IMG/VR virus record: IMGVR_UViG_3300032285_004054
Coordinates: 62,001 to 126,000 of that record
Length of the DNA: 64,000 nucleotides
Direction: 5' to 3' (one strand)
DNA from: a virus
A model generated the notes under the pieces. That model was not told where the DNA came from. It saw only the letters and a program-made list of their open reading frames with translations, and made no database searches. Of the stretch, positions 41,352 to 49,170 are shown piece by piece; positions within the stretch are counted from its first letter, which is position 1; each line of letters starts with the position of its first letter. The position numbers were made by a program, and so were the translations under genes.

Positions 41352-42113
41352 TTAACCTACTTTCCAGAGTTTTATCCAAACACGCTTATCGAGTGTGGTT
41401 GTGCTATTGTTTATTTGGTTGCCGTACTGATCACCAGATTTAATAAAGACATATCCTGCGGGGTCTGCAAAATCTTGACCTACCATTCTCAAAGTCAATG
41501 ACGCCTGAGTATTGAATGTTACTACGCCCTTCATTGAACAGGTTCCTGAATTAAAAGTTGAACCGGCTACAGTACCGTCTTGATTACCTATCAACGTACT
41601 ACCATTATAAAGTAATAATTTTGCATCGTAGTTGTGTAATGATCCGGTCTCCGCACCTGCTTCATAAGAATAAGTACCTGGATCAACAGTTATTGTGCTA
41701 TTAACGGGGTCATATCCTATACCTTGCGTATCAACAATTTTTGTTGTACAGCTTAGAGTGGTTACTGTGTTACGGATGTTTTGAGGTGCTGCGTTCAGTG
41801 CAGTAACCCAGCCGTACTCAAGATAAGGATAATTTCCAATGTTTTGCATATCGCTTGTTAATTTTCGTACTAAAGAGTATAAATTACTTATATCACCTCC
41901 AATATAATCAGCAGATAATTTAGCTACATTTGCAGTTTGTGATAATGTTAAATTAATTGTAGGTGAATCAATAACCTGTAACGTAAAAGGGTGTGTCGAT
42001 AAATTACAAACAGCTACGTCTAAATTATTAAAGTTAGCATTAATAACCGGTAATGTATCACCTATACATTGATTACCTGAAATGGCAGTTGTTAAATTAC
42101 AAAGCGTTGACAT
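41352..42113 (-). CDS. Fibre with docking N-terminus and C1q-like tip, 253 aa
   Basis: Residues 5-37 (LTTAISGNQCIGDTLPVINAN, then NFNNLDVAVC) are the shared docking block. The C-terminal 140 residues have a C1q/TNF-like jelly-roll pattern: ITVDPGTYSYEAGAETGSLH, then AKLLLYNGSTLIGNQ, CSMKGVVTFNTQASLTLRM and a final VWIKLWKV. Such trimeric tips bind receptors or decorate virions. Last of four related tandem genes. AATAAATA lies 17 nt before the ATG. Confidence 0.65.
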   Translation of the reverse strand: MSTLCNLTTAISGNQCIGDTLPVINANFNNLDVAVCNLSTHPFTLQVIDSPTINLTLSQTANVAKLSADYIGGDISNLYSLVRKLTSDMQNIGNYPYLEYGWVTALNAAPQNIRNTVTTLSCTTKIVDTQGIGYDPVNSTITVDPGTYSYEAGAETGSLHNYDAKLLLYNGSTLIGNQDGTVAGSTFNSGTCSMKGVVTFNTQASLTLRMVGQDFADPAGYVFIKSGDQYGNQINNSTTTLDKRVWIKLWKVG

Positions 42114-42122
42114 ATTGTTTAT

Positions 42123-42130
42123 TATTTATT
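42123..42130 (-). promoter_or_regulatory. Late promoter box AATAAATA (minus strand)
   Basis: 17 nt before the ATG at 42113; lies across the end of the upstream fibre gene. Confidence 0.6.
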
Positions 42131-42917
42131 AGGAGGGTGGAGTGTAGTCCTGTATTTTTTGTATATTAATAAAAGCAAAATATAAATTAGGGGTTGTCTT
42201 AGTTAAAACGCTACTCATACCGTTTGCTGAAGCATGGGAGAATGTATAACCTAACCCGGTGTAAAGACTCGCATCTTTATTATTAACAACAGTTTTTATG
42301 TATTGTTTAATACGTATTTTCGTTTCTGTCGGAAACACTAACCTACCATGCATTTTTGAATACGTCGTTGTAGTAGGATAATAAGCTGTGTCAGAATACT
42401 CAGCGGTACCATATAATAATACATCATCGGTTACTGCATTAACTAAATTAGAAATATGAGTATCTGTATAGTATGCTGATACTTCACTATCTACTCTATA
42501 GATACCTGCTGGTACAGTTACAATACCCGTGGACGGGTCGAGTGTATAAAAACCGTTATTACCTGTTGTGAGAGTACCGTCTGCTTTACAATTATAATCG
42601 GCAGCATTAAGCTGTCTATATATAAGATTCGTGGTAGGTCTAAGAGGGTTTGATCCTGTAGGTGGGTATATGTTAGCAAACGATATACCATAATCACTAG
42701 CTAACGCAGATCGATTTTCAACAAATCTTGCTGAAAAGTATACACTATGATCAAGACTAGTAATACCAATAGCGCGTGAACCAAACGCACTACTTAATGT
42801 ATCTAAAAACGTTAATATATTACATAATTCTCCGCTTATGTTTCCAAAATTATTAAAAATTTTTGAATAAGAATCTCCTATATATTCAGTAGCTGAAATA
42901 GTTTGTATAGTTGTCAT
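42129..42917 (-). CDS. Paralogous fibre with docking N-terminus, 262 aa
   Basis: Begins TTIQTISATEYIGDSYSKIF, then NNFGNISGELC, a divergent version of the docking block. Middle: ITSLDHSVYFSARF. C-terminal domain: VTVPAGIYRVDSEVSAYYTD, then HISNLVNAVTDDVLLYGTAEYS, KMHGRLVFPTETKIRIKQYI and YFAFINIQKIQD. Clearly a paralogue of the two upstream genes (42919 and 43617). Starts one base after its neighbour's stop. Confidence 0.65.
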   Translation of the reverse strand: MTTIQTISATEYIGDSYSKIFNNFGNISGELCNILTFLDTLSSAFGSRAIGITSLDHSVYFSARFVENRSALASDYGISFANIYPPTGSNPLRPTTNLIYRQLNAADYNCKADGTLTTGNNGFYTLDPSTGIVTVPAGIYRVDSEVSAYYTDTHISNLVNAVTDDVLLYGTAEYSDTAYYPTTTTYSKMHGRLVFPTETKIRIKQYIKTVVNNKDASLYTGLGYTFSHASANGMSSVLTKTTPNLYFAFINIQKIQDYTPPS

Positions 42918-42918
42918 A

Positions 42919-43620
42919 TTATATACTCTTAATTTTTTGTATACCTAAATACGCGAGATAAAATTTATCAAAATTAGTTGGAGGTGTTGTGTTAGGTGAA
43001 ACACCTACATATCCTTTTTGCGCAAAATAATGCTTAATAAATACAGTTGTGTCTTGGTTAAATACAACTCTACCTCTTATTTTAACATTATTGGATGAAC
43101 CGAATGAATCACCTGTTGAAGAATACTCAGATGAACCATATAAAAGTGGTAAAGGTGTTGTGATAGATGCAGTTGTATACATTATATTTGCAGTATGAGC
43201 AAAACAATAATACCCTGAACATCCTGCATTAATATCGTAAATACCTTTAGGTATAAAGATTTTACTGTTATTAAGTTTGTAATATGAAGTATTATTATTT
43301 GTAGTTGCTTGACCGTTTATATCTACATTGTAATTTACAGTATTAAGATTTCTTATAATAGGATTAGTACCATATAAAGTATCAATCGCGAGACTACTTT
43401 GGGAAATAGTAGCCGGGTATGTCTCTGTAAAAAAAGCTCCATAAGGACCGCAGTTATCAATGCTTGTAATACCGACTATACGGGTACTGAATGCAGCACT
43501 TAATGCAGCAGCAGCTGTTTCGAGAAATTGAAGACTACTATAAAGATTATTAAAATTACCATTAATAATCGGTAGCGTATCCCCTATATACTGTTGCGGG
43601 TTAATATTAGTAACACTCAT
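42919..43620 (-). CDS. Paralogous fibre with docking N-terminus, 233 aa
   Basis: Docking block INPQQYIGDTLPIINGNFNN. Then ITSIDNCGPYGAFFTETYPA and a C-terminal jelly-roll-like domain IFIPKGIYDINAGCSGYYCF, LLYGSSEYSSTGD, KIRGRVVFNQDTTVFIKHYF and FYLAYLGIQKIKS. The ATG overlaps the stop of the 259-aa gene (4 nt), so it is translationally coupled to it. A paralogue of the adjacent fibres. Confidence 0.65.
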   Translation of the reverse strand: MSVTNINPQQYIGDTLPIINGNFNNLYSSLQFLETAAAALSAAFSTRIVGITSIDNCGPYGAFFTETYPATISQSSLAIDTLYGTNPIIRNLNTVNYNVDINGQATTNNNTSYYKLNNSKIFIPKGIYDINAGCSGYYCFAHTANIMYTTASITTPLPLLYGSSEYSSTGDSFGSSNNVKIRGRVVFNQDTTVFIKHYFAQKGYVGVSPNTTPPTNFDKFYLAYLGIQKIKSI

Positions 43621-44396
43621 ACGTCTTTAATTTTTTGTATGTTGAAAAAAGCATAATACATTAACGGTATATCATCTGTAAATCCTGGTAGAGAGTTATT
43701 AATATTATCTCTTGTATATGATGTACCTGCTGTAAAACATCTACCTTTTGCAGCTAGATTAACACCTGCATTAATATAATGTACTATATGCATATCAGTG
43801 TAATCTGTAAATTTTACTCTACCTCTCATTTTACACCAAATAGGTGCCCATTCTCCTGTGTGCCTTGGTAATACACCTTGCTCAGTATATTCTGATGAAC
43901 CTTGTAATATAACATCATCAGGTGAATTTTGTACACGGTTATAAACAAGATTTGCACAATGGGATTCTGTTCTCATTGCAGAAGCTTCTGCATCGATATC
44001 ATAAATACCTGGAGGCACTGTTATAACACCTGTAGTTGTATTAAGCTTATAATATCCTTGTGAAGCGTCACCTGTAAGTATTTGATTACCGTCTGTATCG
44101 CAGTTATAATCAACATGATTTAAAATGCGGTTGTTTGTTGCACCTCCTGTTAAACCTAACTTTGAATTATCAAATGGGTCGTAAGCTTCTGTAAAACGCG
44201 CATAATATAATATACTTTTATCGATACTTACTAAACCGGGTGTAAATGCTCCAAAATCTCTTTGAAGTTTATTAAACATATCTTGAGCTAGTGCAATACC
44301 AGCATCCAATGCTGAAAAATTATTGTTAAGTGTTGTTAGAGAATCACCTAAACATGTTCTAATATCAAAGGTGTTAACAAAATTACAATCAATCAT
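43617..44396 (-). CDS. Paralogous fibre with docking N-terminus, 259 aa
   Basis: First gene of the four-fibre group. Docking block FDIRTCLGDSLTTLNNNFSA (residues 10-29). Middle SIDKSILYYARFTEAYDPFD. C-terminal domain: ITVPPGIYDIDAEASAMRTE, then VILQGSSEYTEQG, KMRGRVKFTDYTDMHIVHYI and YYAFFNIQKIKD. Own late box (TATAAATA, 15 nt from ATG) after the terminator at 44414-44449. Location next to the capsid gene could mean head fibres rather than tail fibres. Confidence 0.65.
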   Translation of the reverse strand: MIDCNFVNTFDIRTCLGDSLTTLNNNFSALDAGIALAQDMFNKLQRDFGAFTPGLVSIDKSILYYARFTEAYDPFDNSKLGLTGGATNNRILNHVDYNCDTDGNQILTGDASQGYYKLNTTTGVITVPPGIYDIDAEASAMRTESHCANLVYNRVQNSPDDVILQGSSEYTEQGVLPRHTGEWAPIWCKMRGRVKFTDYTDMHIVHYINAGVNLAAKGRCFTAGTSYTRDNINNSLPGFTDDIPLMYYAFFNIQKIKDV

Positions 44397-44403
44397 TGTA
44401 AGT

Positions 44404-44411
44404 TATTTATA
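44404..44411 (-). promoter_or_regulatory. T4-type late promoter box TATAAATA (minus strand)
   Basis: Perfect consensus, 15 nt before the ATG at 44396; immediately after the terminator of the capsid-side operon. Confidence 0.7.
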
Positions 44412-44413
44412 CA

Positions 44414-44449
44414 TAAAAAAGAAAAGAGCCAACTTTTGAGGTTGGCTCT
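44414..44449 (-). terminator. Rho-independent terminator
   Basis: Stem AGAGCCAAC (44425-44433) / GTTGGCTCT (44441-44449) with a 7-nt loop. On the minus strand it is followed by TTTTCTTTTTT. Sits 27 nt after the 117-aa gene. Confidence 0.85.
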
Positions 44450-44475
44450 AATCAGTATTAATTTATTAGTATATT

Positions 44476-44829
44476 TTAGAACTGCTCTAAGTGGCGAAGT
44501 CTACGCTCTGTAGGACCCCATGCATTAAACCCGTTAGCAGTTAATGTAATTGTACTACTGGTACCAGGTAATGTACCAGCAAAGGATGTACGGTCATTTA
44601 AAATAAAATATACAACGTCGCCTGCGTAAGCAGTATCATAAACAAGTTTACCAGCTCCAGAGGAGAGAGTTGCACCAGCTGTATTAACGAATGTTGATGT
44701 TAAAGCAACATTGTTAAGTGTACCAGAGTCATTGAAGAGAACTCTTGTTGCGTTAGTTGCGGAAAGTAAGTTAACACCGTTTGTTGCAGGGCTACCTACT
44801 GCGTCTTCGTATTGATATACAATTGCCAT
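44476..44829 (-). CDS. Small structural protein next to the capsid gene, 117 aa
   Basis: Not recognised. Beta-rich, Ala/Thr/Ser/Asn-rich (NGVNLLSATNATRVLFNDSG, then LVYDTAYAGDVVYFILNDRT) ending with a helix ERRLRHLEQF. Enclosed by terminators on both sides, with its own late box 17 nt from the ATG, directly downstream of gp23. This placement fits a head decoration or vertex protein, but only by position. Confidence 0.5.
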   Translation of the reverse strand: MAIVYQYEDAVGSPATNGVNLLSATNATRVLFNDSGTLNNVALTSTFVNTAGATLSSGAGKLVYDTAYAGDVVYFILNDRTSFAGTLPGTSSTITLTANGFNAWGPTERRLRHLEQF

Positions 44830-44838
44830 ATGTACATA

Positions 44839-44846
44839 TATTTATT
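44839..44846 (-). promoter_or_regulatory. Late promoter box AATAAATA (minus strand)
   Basis: 17 nt before the ATG at 44829. Confidence 0.6.
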
Positions 44847-44873
44847 CTACTCAGTAGTATTTTTAGTGTTTAA

Positions 44874-44907
44874 TACAAAAAGAAAACCCCATTCTTTCGA
44901 ATGGGGT
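44874..44907 (-). terminator. Rho-independent terminator after gp23
   Basis: Stem ACCCCATTC (44886-44894) / GAATGGGGT (44899-44907), TTTC loop, followed on the minus strand by TTTTCTTTTT. 27 nt after the capsid gene stop. Confidence 0.85.
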
Positions 44908-44934
44908 CTCTTTTGATTGTTTGCGATCTCAGTA

Positions 44935-46404
44935 TTAGAGATAGACAGCGGCGGATCCAGGTGTGAAGGACTGGCCCAGACCGGTGCAGATTACTAAGTG
45001 ATAGTAAAGGTTAGCACCGAAAATGTGGTCAACAACACCGTAACGGGTTAAGAGACCAACACGAGGACTGAAGTCATTCGGACCGATTGTACGCTGAACC
45101 ATTACAGGGATGTAAGGGCAGTATACGATACCGGTATCATAATACTCAGGGCCCTTATAGCCGAGCAGGGCGTAATCGACCTGTCCGACGGGACGCTTGT
45201 TACCACCAGCACTGTAGCCAGCGCCTGCGGGATTGTACCCAGCGTTGACTTGTGCCTCTGTACGAGTATCACGATAGATCTGGAAACGACCACCAACGGC
45301 ACCAACTTTAGCAATACCAACGGGTGTGGTATTTACTGAGCCAGTAACGGGCTGCCATGTGAATGTGGGCAGTGACTCAAGAATAGCGCAAATACGAGGT
45401 GTAGCAATAATGAAATTGGCTGCACCACGGCGGTTGCGGATAGCGACACGATTGGCCTCAACAACAATTCTGTTGTAGAAGTCACGAGCGCGCTCACCGG
45501 ACCAGCGACCGTCAGCAGAAATTGCTGACCATGTGCTGTAACCAACACCGGCGCCTGCGGTTAAGCAGGTCTGAATCATACGTGAAATCATTTCACGGTC
45601 AATTTCAGCCTGAATTTCGTAGGACATGGCGTTTGTGAGCTCGGCATCGATGTCGATACCATTCATATTCTTAAGATCCTGCTCTAATTCGACAGACCAC
45701 TTAGCGGCGAGACGGCGTGTGCCGGCCTCGACAGCGGTCTTCTCAAATGATACTGTTACCTGAGGGATGTTGGAGCTGAGTTCAAACTGGCTGAGGATCG
45801 CGGCTACGCCGGCGTCTTCAGGCAGAATGGCCCAATCATCGTTACCGGTTAAGTTACCACTGGTAACGCCTGTGAAGGCGGTATTCAGATAGTTGTAACC
45901 GATTTCCTTACCCTTGCTAGCACTAGCAGGTCCATACATTGATGTTGCCTGAGCCCCACCGAGGGTGAGATCATTACGGCCATCACCGTATGTGCTATTA
46001 CCGAGGGAAGATGCCTCGTAGCGGTAACGCATGGCGAATGCCAGACCAACGGGTCCTGTCATGGGCTGTACACCAACGATCTCATTTGTGATGAGTTCGG
46101 GGAATGTACGGCGGATCATGGGGATCAGAACCTTAGGAAGACGAGCATCACCGTTTGCGTATGTGTCGCTGTTAGGAATGGTACCAGGGTTAACCTGATA
46201 GGCATTACCACCAAAGACACCACCACTAGCAGTGTTGGAAGACTCAAAGCACCACTTCTCCTGGTTTTCCAGAAGGATGGCGGTATTGAGACGTGTGTTA
46301 TCATTTTCGATAGCAGCTACCTTGTCAGAAGAGTAGTCCAGAACTGGAGCCCACTTTTCAACTAAAGATGTAGCCTTGGATTTATCGATATGCAGAAGTT
46401 CCAT
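44935..46404 (-). CDS. 23: Major capsid protein, T4 gp23-like, 489 aa
   Basis: Forms the head shell. The N-terminal part (residues 16-60, VEKWAPVLDYSSDKVAAIEN, then TAILLENQEKW) aligns with the cleaved propeptide and start of T4 gp23 (LLNKWKPLLEG...KIFENQEKDF). LIPMIRRTFPELITNEIVGV, QPMTGPVGLAFAMRYRYE, and the C-terminal PVMVQRTIGPNDFSPRVGLL, TRYGVVDHI are standard gp23 blocks. G+C and codon use are clearly higher than in neighbours. It has an AAGGA sequence 12 nt upstream of the ATG, unlike most genes here, and an own terminator. Confidence 0.92.
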   Translation of the reverse strand: MELLHIDKSKATSLVEKWAPVLDYSSDKVAAIENDNTRLNTAILLENQEKWCFESSNTASGGVFGGNAYQVNPGTIPNSDTYANGDARLPKVLIPMIRRTFPELITNEIVGVQPMTGPVGLAFAMRYRYEASSLGNSTYGDGRNDLTLGGAQATSMYGPASASKGKEIGYNYLNTAFTGVTSGNLTGNDDWAILPEDAGVAAILSQFELSSNIPQVTVSFEKTAVEAGTRRLAAKWSVELEQDLKNMNGIDIDAELTNAMSYEIQAEIDREMISRMIQTCLTAGAGVGYSTWSAISADGRWSGERARDFYNRIVVEANRVAIRNRRGAANFIIATPRICAILESLPTFTWQPVTGSVNTTPVGIAKVGAVGGRFQIYRDTRTEAQVNAGYNPAGAGYSAGGNKRPVGQVDYALLGYKGPEYYDTGIVYCPYIPVMVQRTIGPNDFSPRVGLLTRYGVVDHIFGANLYYHLVICTGLGQSFTPGSAAVYL

Positions 46405-46461
46405 AGTTATAAATTTTCCTTTTTGTTAAAAGATTTTCGACCTTGTTGAGTATGAAAAATT
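46405..46461 (-). promoter_or_regulatory. gp23 leader with Shine-Dalgarno-like AAGGA
   Basis: The minus strand reads AAAAAGGAAAATTTATAACT directly before the ATG at 46404. This is one of very few SD-like sequences in the window and fits the need for very high capsid output. No exact late box here; transcription probably comes from the gp22 promoter. Confidence 0.5.
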
Positions 46462-47436
46462 TTAGTGATTGAAACGGATACTAGATCCGTCAATCTTTTT
46501 CATCTCATTCAGATATCCGCCTACTCCTGTACTTGATACAGGTCTTGGAGCAGAAATTTCTTCTGAAAGAACCTCGGTTTCTGGACGGTCGATTGATTCA
46601 ACAATGCGAGCGGTCAGACCTTCTTTGGCGGTTTCTTCCAGTTCGGAAACTTCTTTCTCGAACATCTCAACTACGTACTGATAGTTCTCATTAATATACT
46701 CAGGGGTCTTACCCTTGAGAAGCTTAGTTACATAAGCTTTAGCAGACCCAGGTAAATCCTTTGTCTTGCTTTCAAGCAATAAGGAAGCTTCTGTACGGCT
46801 TAACTTGTGGTTAAGATCGGTGTTAGCTTCTATTGCTTCGTTTAACTCCTTCTTTAAGGAATCGATTGTTCTCTTGCCGTCAAGAAGAGCTTCTTTGATT
46901 TCATTATCAATGTACTCTTCATTAACTGCAACAAGCTGACGAATGGCGTCAAGAGTCTTACGAGCCTTGATGTTTTCAACAGCTTCATTGACTTGATCGA
47001 CAGGTACTGTCTTATCAAGGTAAAGATCTAGGTAATTGGAAACCTCATCAACGATACGGTTACTGAAAGCTTCAGCACTTTCAGATAATTCAACCTTAGC
47101 ATCGGCAAGCTTGGCTTCATAAGACTCGATGATCTGCTGAAGCATGCCTGTGTGGTTTTCGTCAATTTTAGCAAGTACTTTTTGAAGCTTATTGGAGTGA
47201 TCAAAATCAATTGTCTCGACGAGCTTCTGGAGCTTGGCGGTGTGATCCTCATCAATAGCTTCAACTAAGGCTTTAAGTTTCTCAGCATGATCATCGTCAA
47301 TTTTAGCGATGGCTGCTTCGGTTTGAAGATTGGCTTTTTCTTTAACAGCTGTTTCGAAAGCTTCGTGAACGGCTGAGAGTGTTTCTTCGGTAATAAGATC
47401 TTTAAATTGATCTTTTAGAATTTCCTTAAAGTTCAT
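46462..47436 (-). CDS. 22: Prohead scaffold protein, T4 gp22-like, 324 aa
   Basis: Internal scaffold around which gp23 assembles, later cut by gp21. Identified by position between gp21 and gp23 and by composition: acidic, helical throughout. Residues 46-105 are four tandem 15-aa repeats of ID(D/E/F)DHxxKLQxLVExx. The N-terminus MNFKEILKDQFKDLITEE has an I-T-E cleavage-like site. The C-terminal region (ELNEAIEANTDLNHKLSRTE, then LLESKTKDLPGSAKAYVTKL, KGKTPEYINENY) is typical of T4-like gp22. Raised G+C like gp23. Confidence 0.85.
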   Translation of the reverse strand: MNFKEILKDQFKDLITEETLSAVHEAFETAVKEKANLQTEAAIAKIDDDHAEKLKALVEAIDEDHTAKLQKLVETIDFDHSNKLQKVLAKIDENHTGMLQQIIESYEAKLADAKVELSESAEAFSNRIVDEVSNYLDLYLDKTVPVDQVNEAVENIKARKTLDAIRQLVAVNEEYIDNEIKEALLDGKRTIDSLKKELNEAIEANTDLNHKLSRTEASLLLESKTKDLPGSAKAYVTKLLKGKTPEYINENYQYVVEMFEKEVSELEETAKEGLTARIVESIDRPETEVLSEEISAPRPVSSTGVGGYLNEMKKIDGSSIRFNH

Positions 47437-47446
47437 AAGTGTTGTA

Positions 47447-47454
47447 TATTTATT
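47447..47454 (-). promoter_or_regulatory. Late promoter box AATAAATA (minus strand)
   Basis: 18 nt before the gp22 ATG at 47436; likely drives gp22 and gp23. Confidence 0.6.
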
Positions 47455-47466
47455 TAATCTAATTGG

Positions 47467-47619
47467 TTACTTTTTCACCTGTTCGTTACTAATACTTGAA
47501 CGAATTCTTGATTTTAATTTTTCAGCTACTGCACTTTCTAAGTTAGTACGAGCCTGGGAGTAATCTTTACTAACTAAACTGTTAATAAATGTTTGGATTG
47601 CTTGTTTTTCGTTTGACAT
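47467..47619 (-). CDS. Small prohead core protein-like, 50 aa
   Basis: Short frame MSNEKQAIQTFINSLVSKDY, then SQARTNLESAVAEKLKSRIR and SSISNEQVKK. Fully helical. It lies 3 nt after gp21 and 30 nt before gp22. T4 has small core genes 67 and 68 next to gp21, and I recall short proteins of this type (F-x-x-A-L-x-x-K-D-(x)n-V-x-x-K-L-x-x-R-I) in related marine phages. Likely a core or portal-side scaffold component. Confidence 0.65.
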   Translation of the reverse strand: MSNEKQAIQTFINSLVSKDYSQARTNLESAVAEKLKSRIRSSISNEQVKK

Positions 47620-47622
47620 AAA

Positions 47623-48297
47623 TTAAGCTCTTTTTATTAGATTAATAAAGTTGAGTAATGACTCTTTTAAGAAAGCATCTGTTTCGTGCTTAGGTAAATG
47701 TGATAAACTCTTTTCTAATTTATTGTATGCATTCTTAATGTACTCAACAATTCTACCGTCGTTACCGATCATCCATTCTTTTGACTCCATGACGGATTCA
47801 AGCATTGCATTCTGAACAGAAGGTTGATGAACAACGTCAAGACAGATAAGATGGAAATTAGATACGTGCTTAGCATCAGATGACTCTGTAACGTTACCAA
47901 GAGCACGAGAAGAGATACCCATTCTTACACCATCGGTGATGAGAGACTTGAGAAGTTTACCCATGGGTGTATCTAATACTTTAGACTTACCTACGAAGTA
48001 GTTACCGTTTTGTTTTAATTCAGTAACAATATGACAGGCGTTAATTGGATTAACTTCTGTTGACTGAGGGTGATTCATCTCACCGATAGCACGGTTTGTT
48101 ACAACCATGTCCTTTGTGTAACGTTCTACTTCCTTAACCATTTCGTCAAGTTTGTAGATACGACCGTTTTGATTTTTTTGTTCAGCCATCATGAAAGGGC
48201 CTGTAATGTAAACATTACGATCGGCGCCGCGCTTCTGCTCCTCAACTAAAAAGTCGAGGCCTTCGTGATAGTCTTCTACTAAGAATTTAAGTCCCAT
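47623..48297 (-). CDS. 21: Prohead core protease, T4 gp21-like, 224 aa
   Basis: Serine protease that matures the prohead by cutting after L/I-x-E. Landmarks: VYITGPFMMAEQKNQNGRIY (T4-type GxFxxAxxxNxNGRxY), AIGEMNHPQS with catalytic His76, KVLDTPMGKLLKSL with Asp109, and VRMGISSRALGNV with the catalytic Ser at 129 or 130. Length close to T4 gp21 (212 aa). Perfect late box 21 nt before the ATG. It presumably cleaves gp22, gp23 and the capsid-targeting peptides suggested elsewhere in this window. Confidence 0.9.
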   Translation of the reverse strand: MGLKFLVEDYHEGLDFLVEEQKRGADRNVYITGPFMMAEQKNQNGRIYKLDEMVKEVERYTKDMVVTNRAIGEMNHPQSTEVNPINACHIVTELKQNGNYFVGKSKVLDTPMGKLLKSLITDGVRMGISSRALGNVTESSDAKHVSNFHLICLDVVHQPSVQNAMLESVMESKEWMIGNDGRIVEYIKNAYNKLEKSLSHLPKHETDAFLKESLLNFINLIKRA

Positions 48298-48310
48298 AGA
48301 TTGATAACAT

Positions 48311-48318
48311 TATTTATA
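48311..48318 (-). promoter_or_regulatory. T4-type late promoter box TATAAATA (minus strand)
   Basis: Perfect consensus, 21 nt before the gp21 ATG at 48297. Confidence 0.7.
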
Positions 48319-48347
48319 CCGGTTAGTCACAATTTCACCTGTAGATT

Positions 48348-48355
48348 AATAAATA
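48348..48355 (+). promoter_or_regulatory. Late promoter box AATAAATA
   Basis: 16 nt before the ATG at 48364; divergent from the gp21 box. Confidence 0.6.
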
Positions 48356-48363
48356 CTTATGTT

Positions 48364-49170
48364 ATGTTTATATTTTTATTATCACTATCATCTTTACTGG
48401 TTGCAGGTACTGCTGCGCTGTTTTCAGTATTAGGTATAGCTACTCTCTTTTCTGGTAGTTACTATCAAGTAATGGTAATGGCTGGTGCTCTTGAATTTGG
48501 TAAACTAATAGCAACATCTTTTCTTTATCGTTATTGGAATAAAACAAATGTATTATTAAGAACATATCTATTAATAGCTGTTGCCGTTCTTATGGTAATT
48601 ACATCTGCAGGTATTTTCGGTTACTTGTCTGCAGCATACGAAAAGAATGCTTCATTAAGCACGTTAGGGGATAATAAAATTACTTTAATTGAATCTCAAA
48701 AAGCATCTGTTGATAGCGAGATACAACAAATACAAGGACGTATTAATACCCTTAATGAAGCTCGTAAAGCACAAGAAGCAAGACTACCTAGTATGACATC
48801 CCGTAATGCTAGAATTGTTTATGAGGATATTAAACAATCAAGCAGTGAAATAAAAACACTTACTGAACGCCTACAAACACTTCAAACAACTAAGTTTGAA
48901 AAAGATAATGAACTTATAACCATTAAAACTGATTCTGGTAAAGCTAATGATATCGGTACATTTAAGTTTATTGCTAAATCTTTTAATGCACCTCTTGATA
49001 GCGTTGTTAAGATTTTTATCTTAATACTTGTATCGGTATTTGATCCGTTATCGGTTAGTTTAGTTTTAGCACTTAATATAGCATTAACTGGTGGTATGTT
49101 AAAAGAACCTAAAACAGAAGAACCTAACAATAAAGGTTTTGTAGGTATAGGTAAAATTAAAAGTAAGTAA
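48364..49170 (+). CDS. Multi-pass membrane protein with coiled-coil, 268 aa
   Basis: Start set at ATG 48364, 16 nt after a late box, rather than the upstream TTG that would translate through the promoter. Three hydrophobic segments near the N-terminus (residues 1-22, 25-45, 58-82) are followed by a coiled-coil domain of about 120 residues (DSEIQQIQGRINTLNEARKA, then SSEIKTLTERLQTLQTTKFE) and a last helix pair (VVKIFILILVSVFDPLSVSL). Layout recalls DUF4407-type membrane proteins. Its place inside the head module on the opposite strand is unusual. Function unknown. Confidence 0.6.
   Translation: MFIFLLSLSSLLVAGTAALFSVLGIATLFSGSYYQVMVMAGALEFGKLIATSFLYRYWNKTNVLLRTYLLIAVAVLMVITSAGIFGYLSAAYEKNASLSTLGDNKITLIESQKASVDSEIQQIQGRINTLNEARKAQEARLPSMTSRNARIVYEDIKQSSSEIKTLTERLQTLQTTKFEKDNELITIKTDSGKANDIGTFKFIAKSFNAPLDSVVKIFILILVSVFDPLSVSLVLALNIALTGGMLKEPKTEEPNNKGFVGIGKIKSK

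Noticed and set aside
45102-45548. Minus-strand frames within gp23 in another frame
   Set aside because: Shadows inside a confidently identified capsid gene with raised G+C.
48301-48363. TTG-initiated extension of the membrane protein
   Set aside because: It would translate through the late box; ATG 48364 has the usual spacing.
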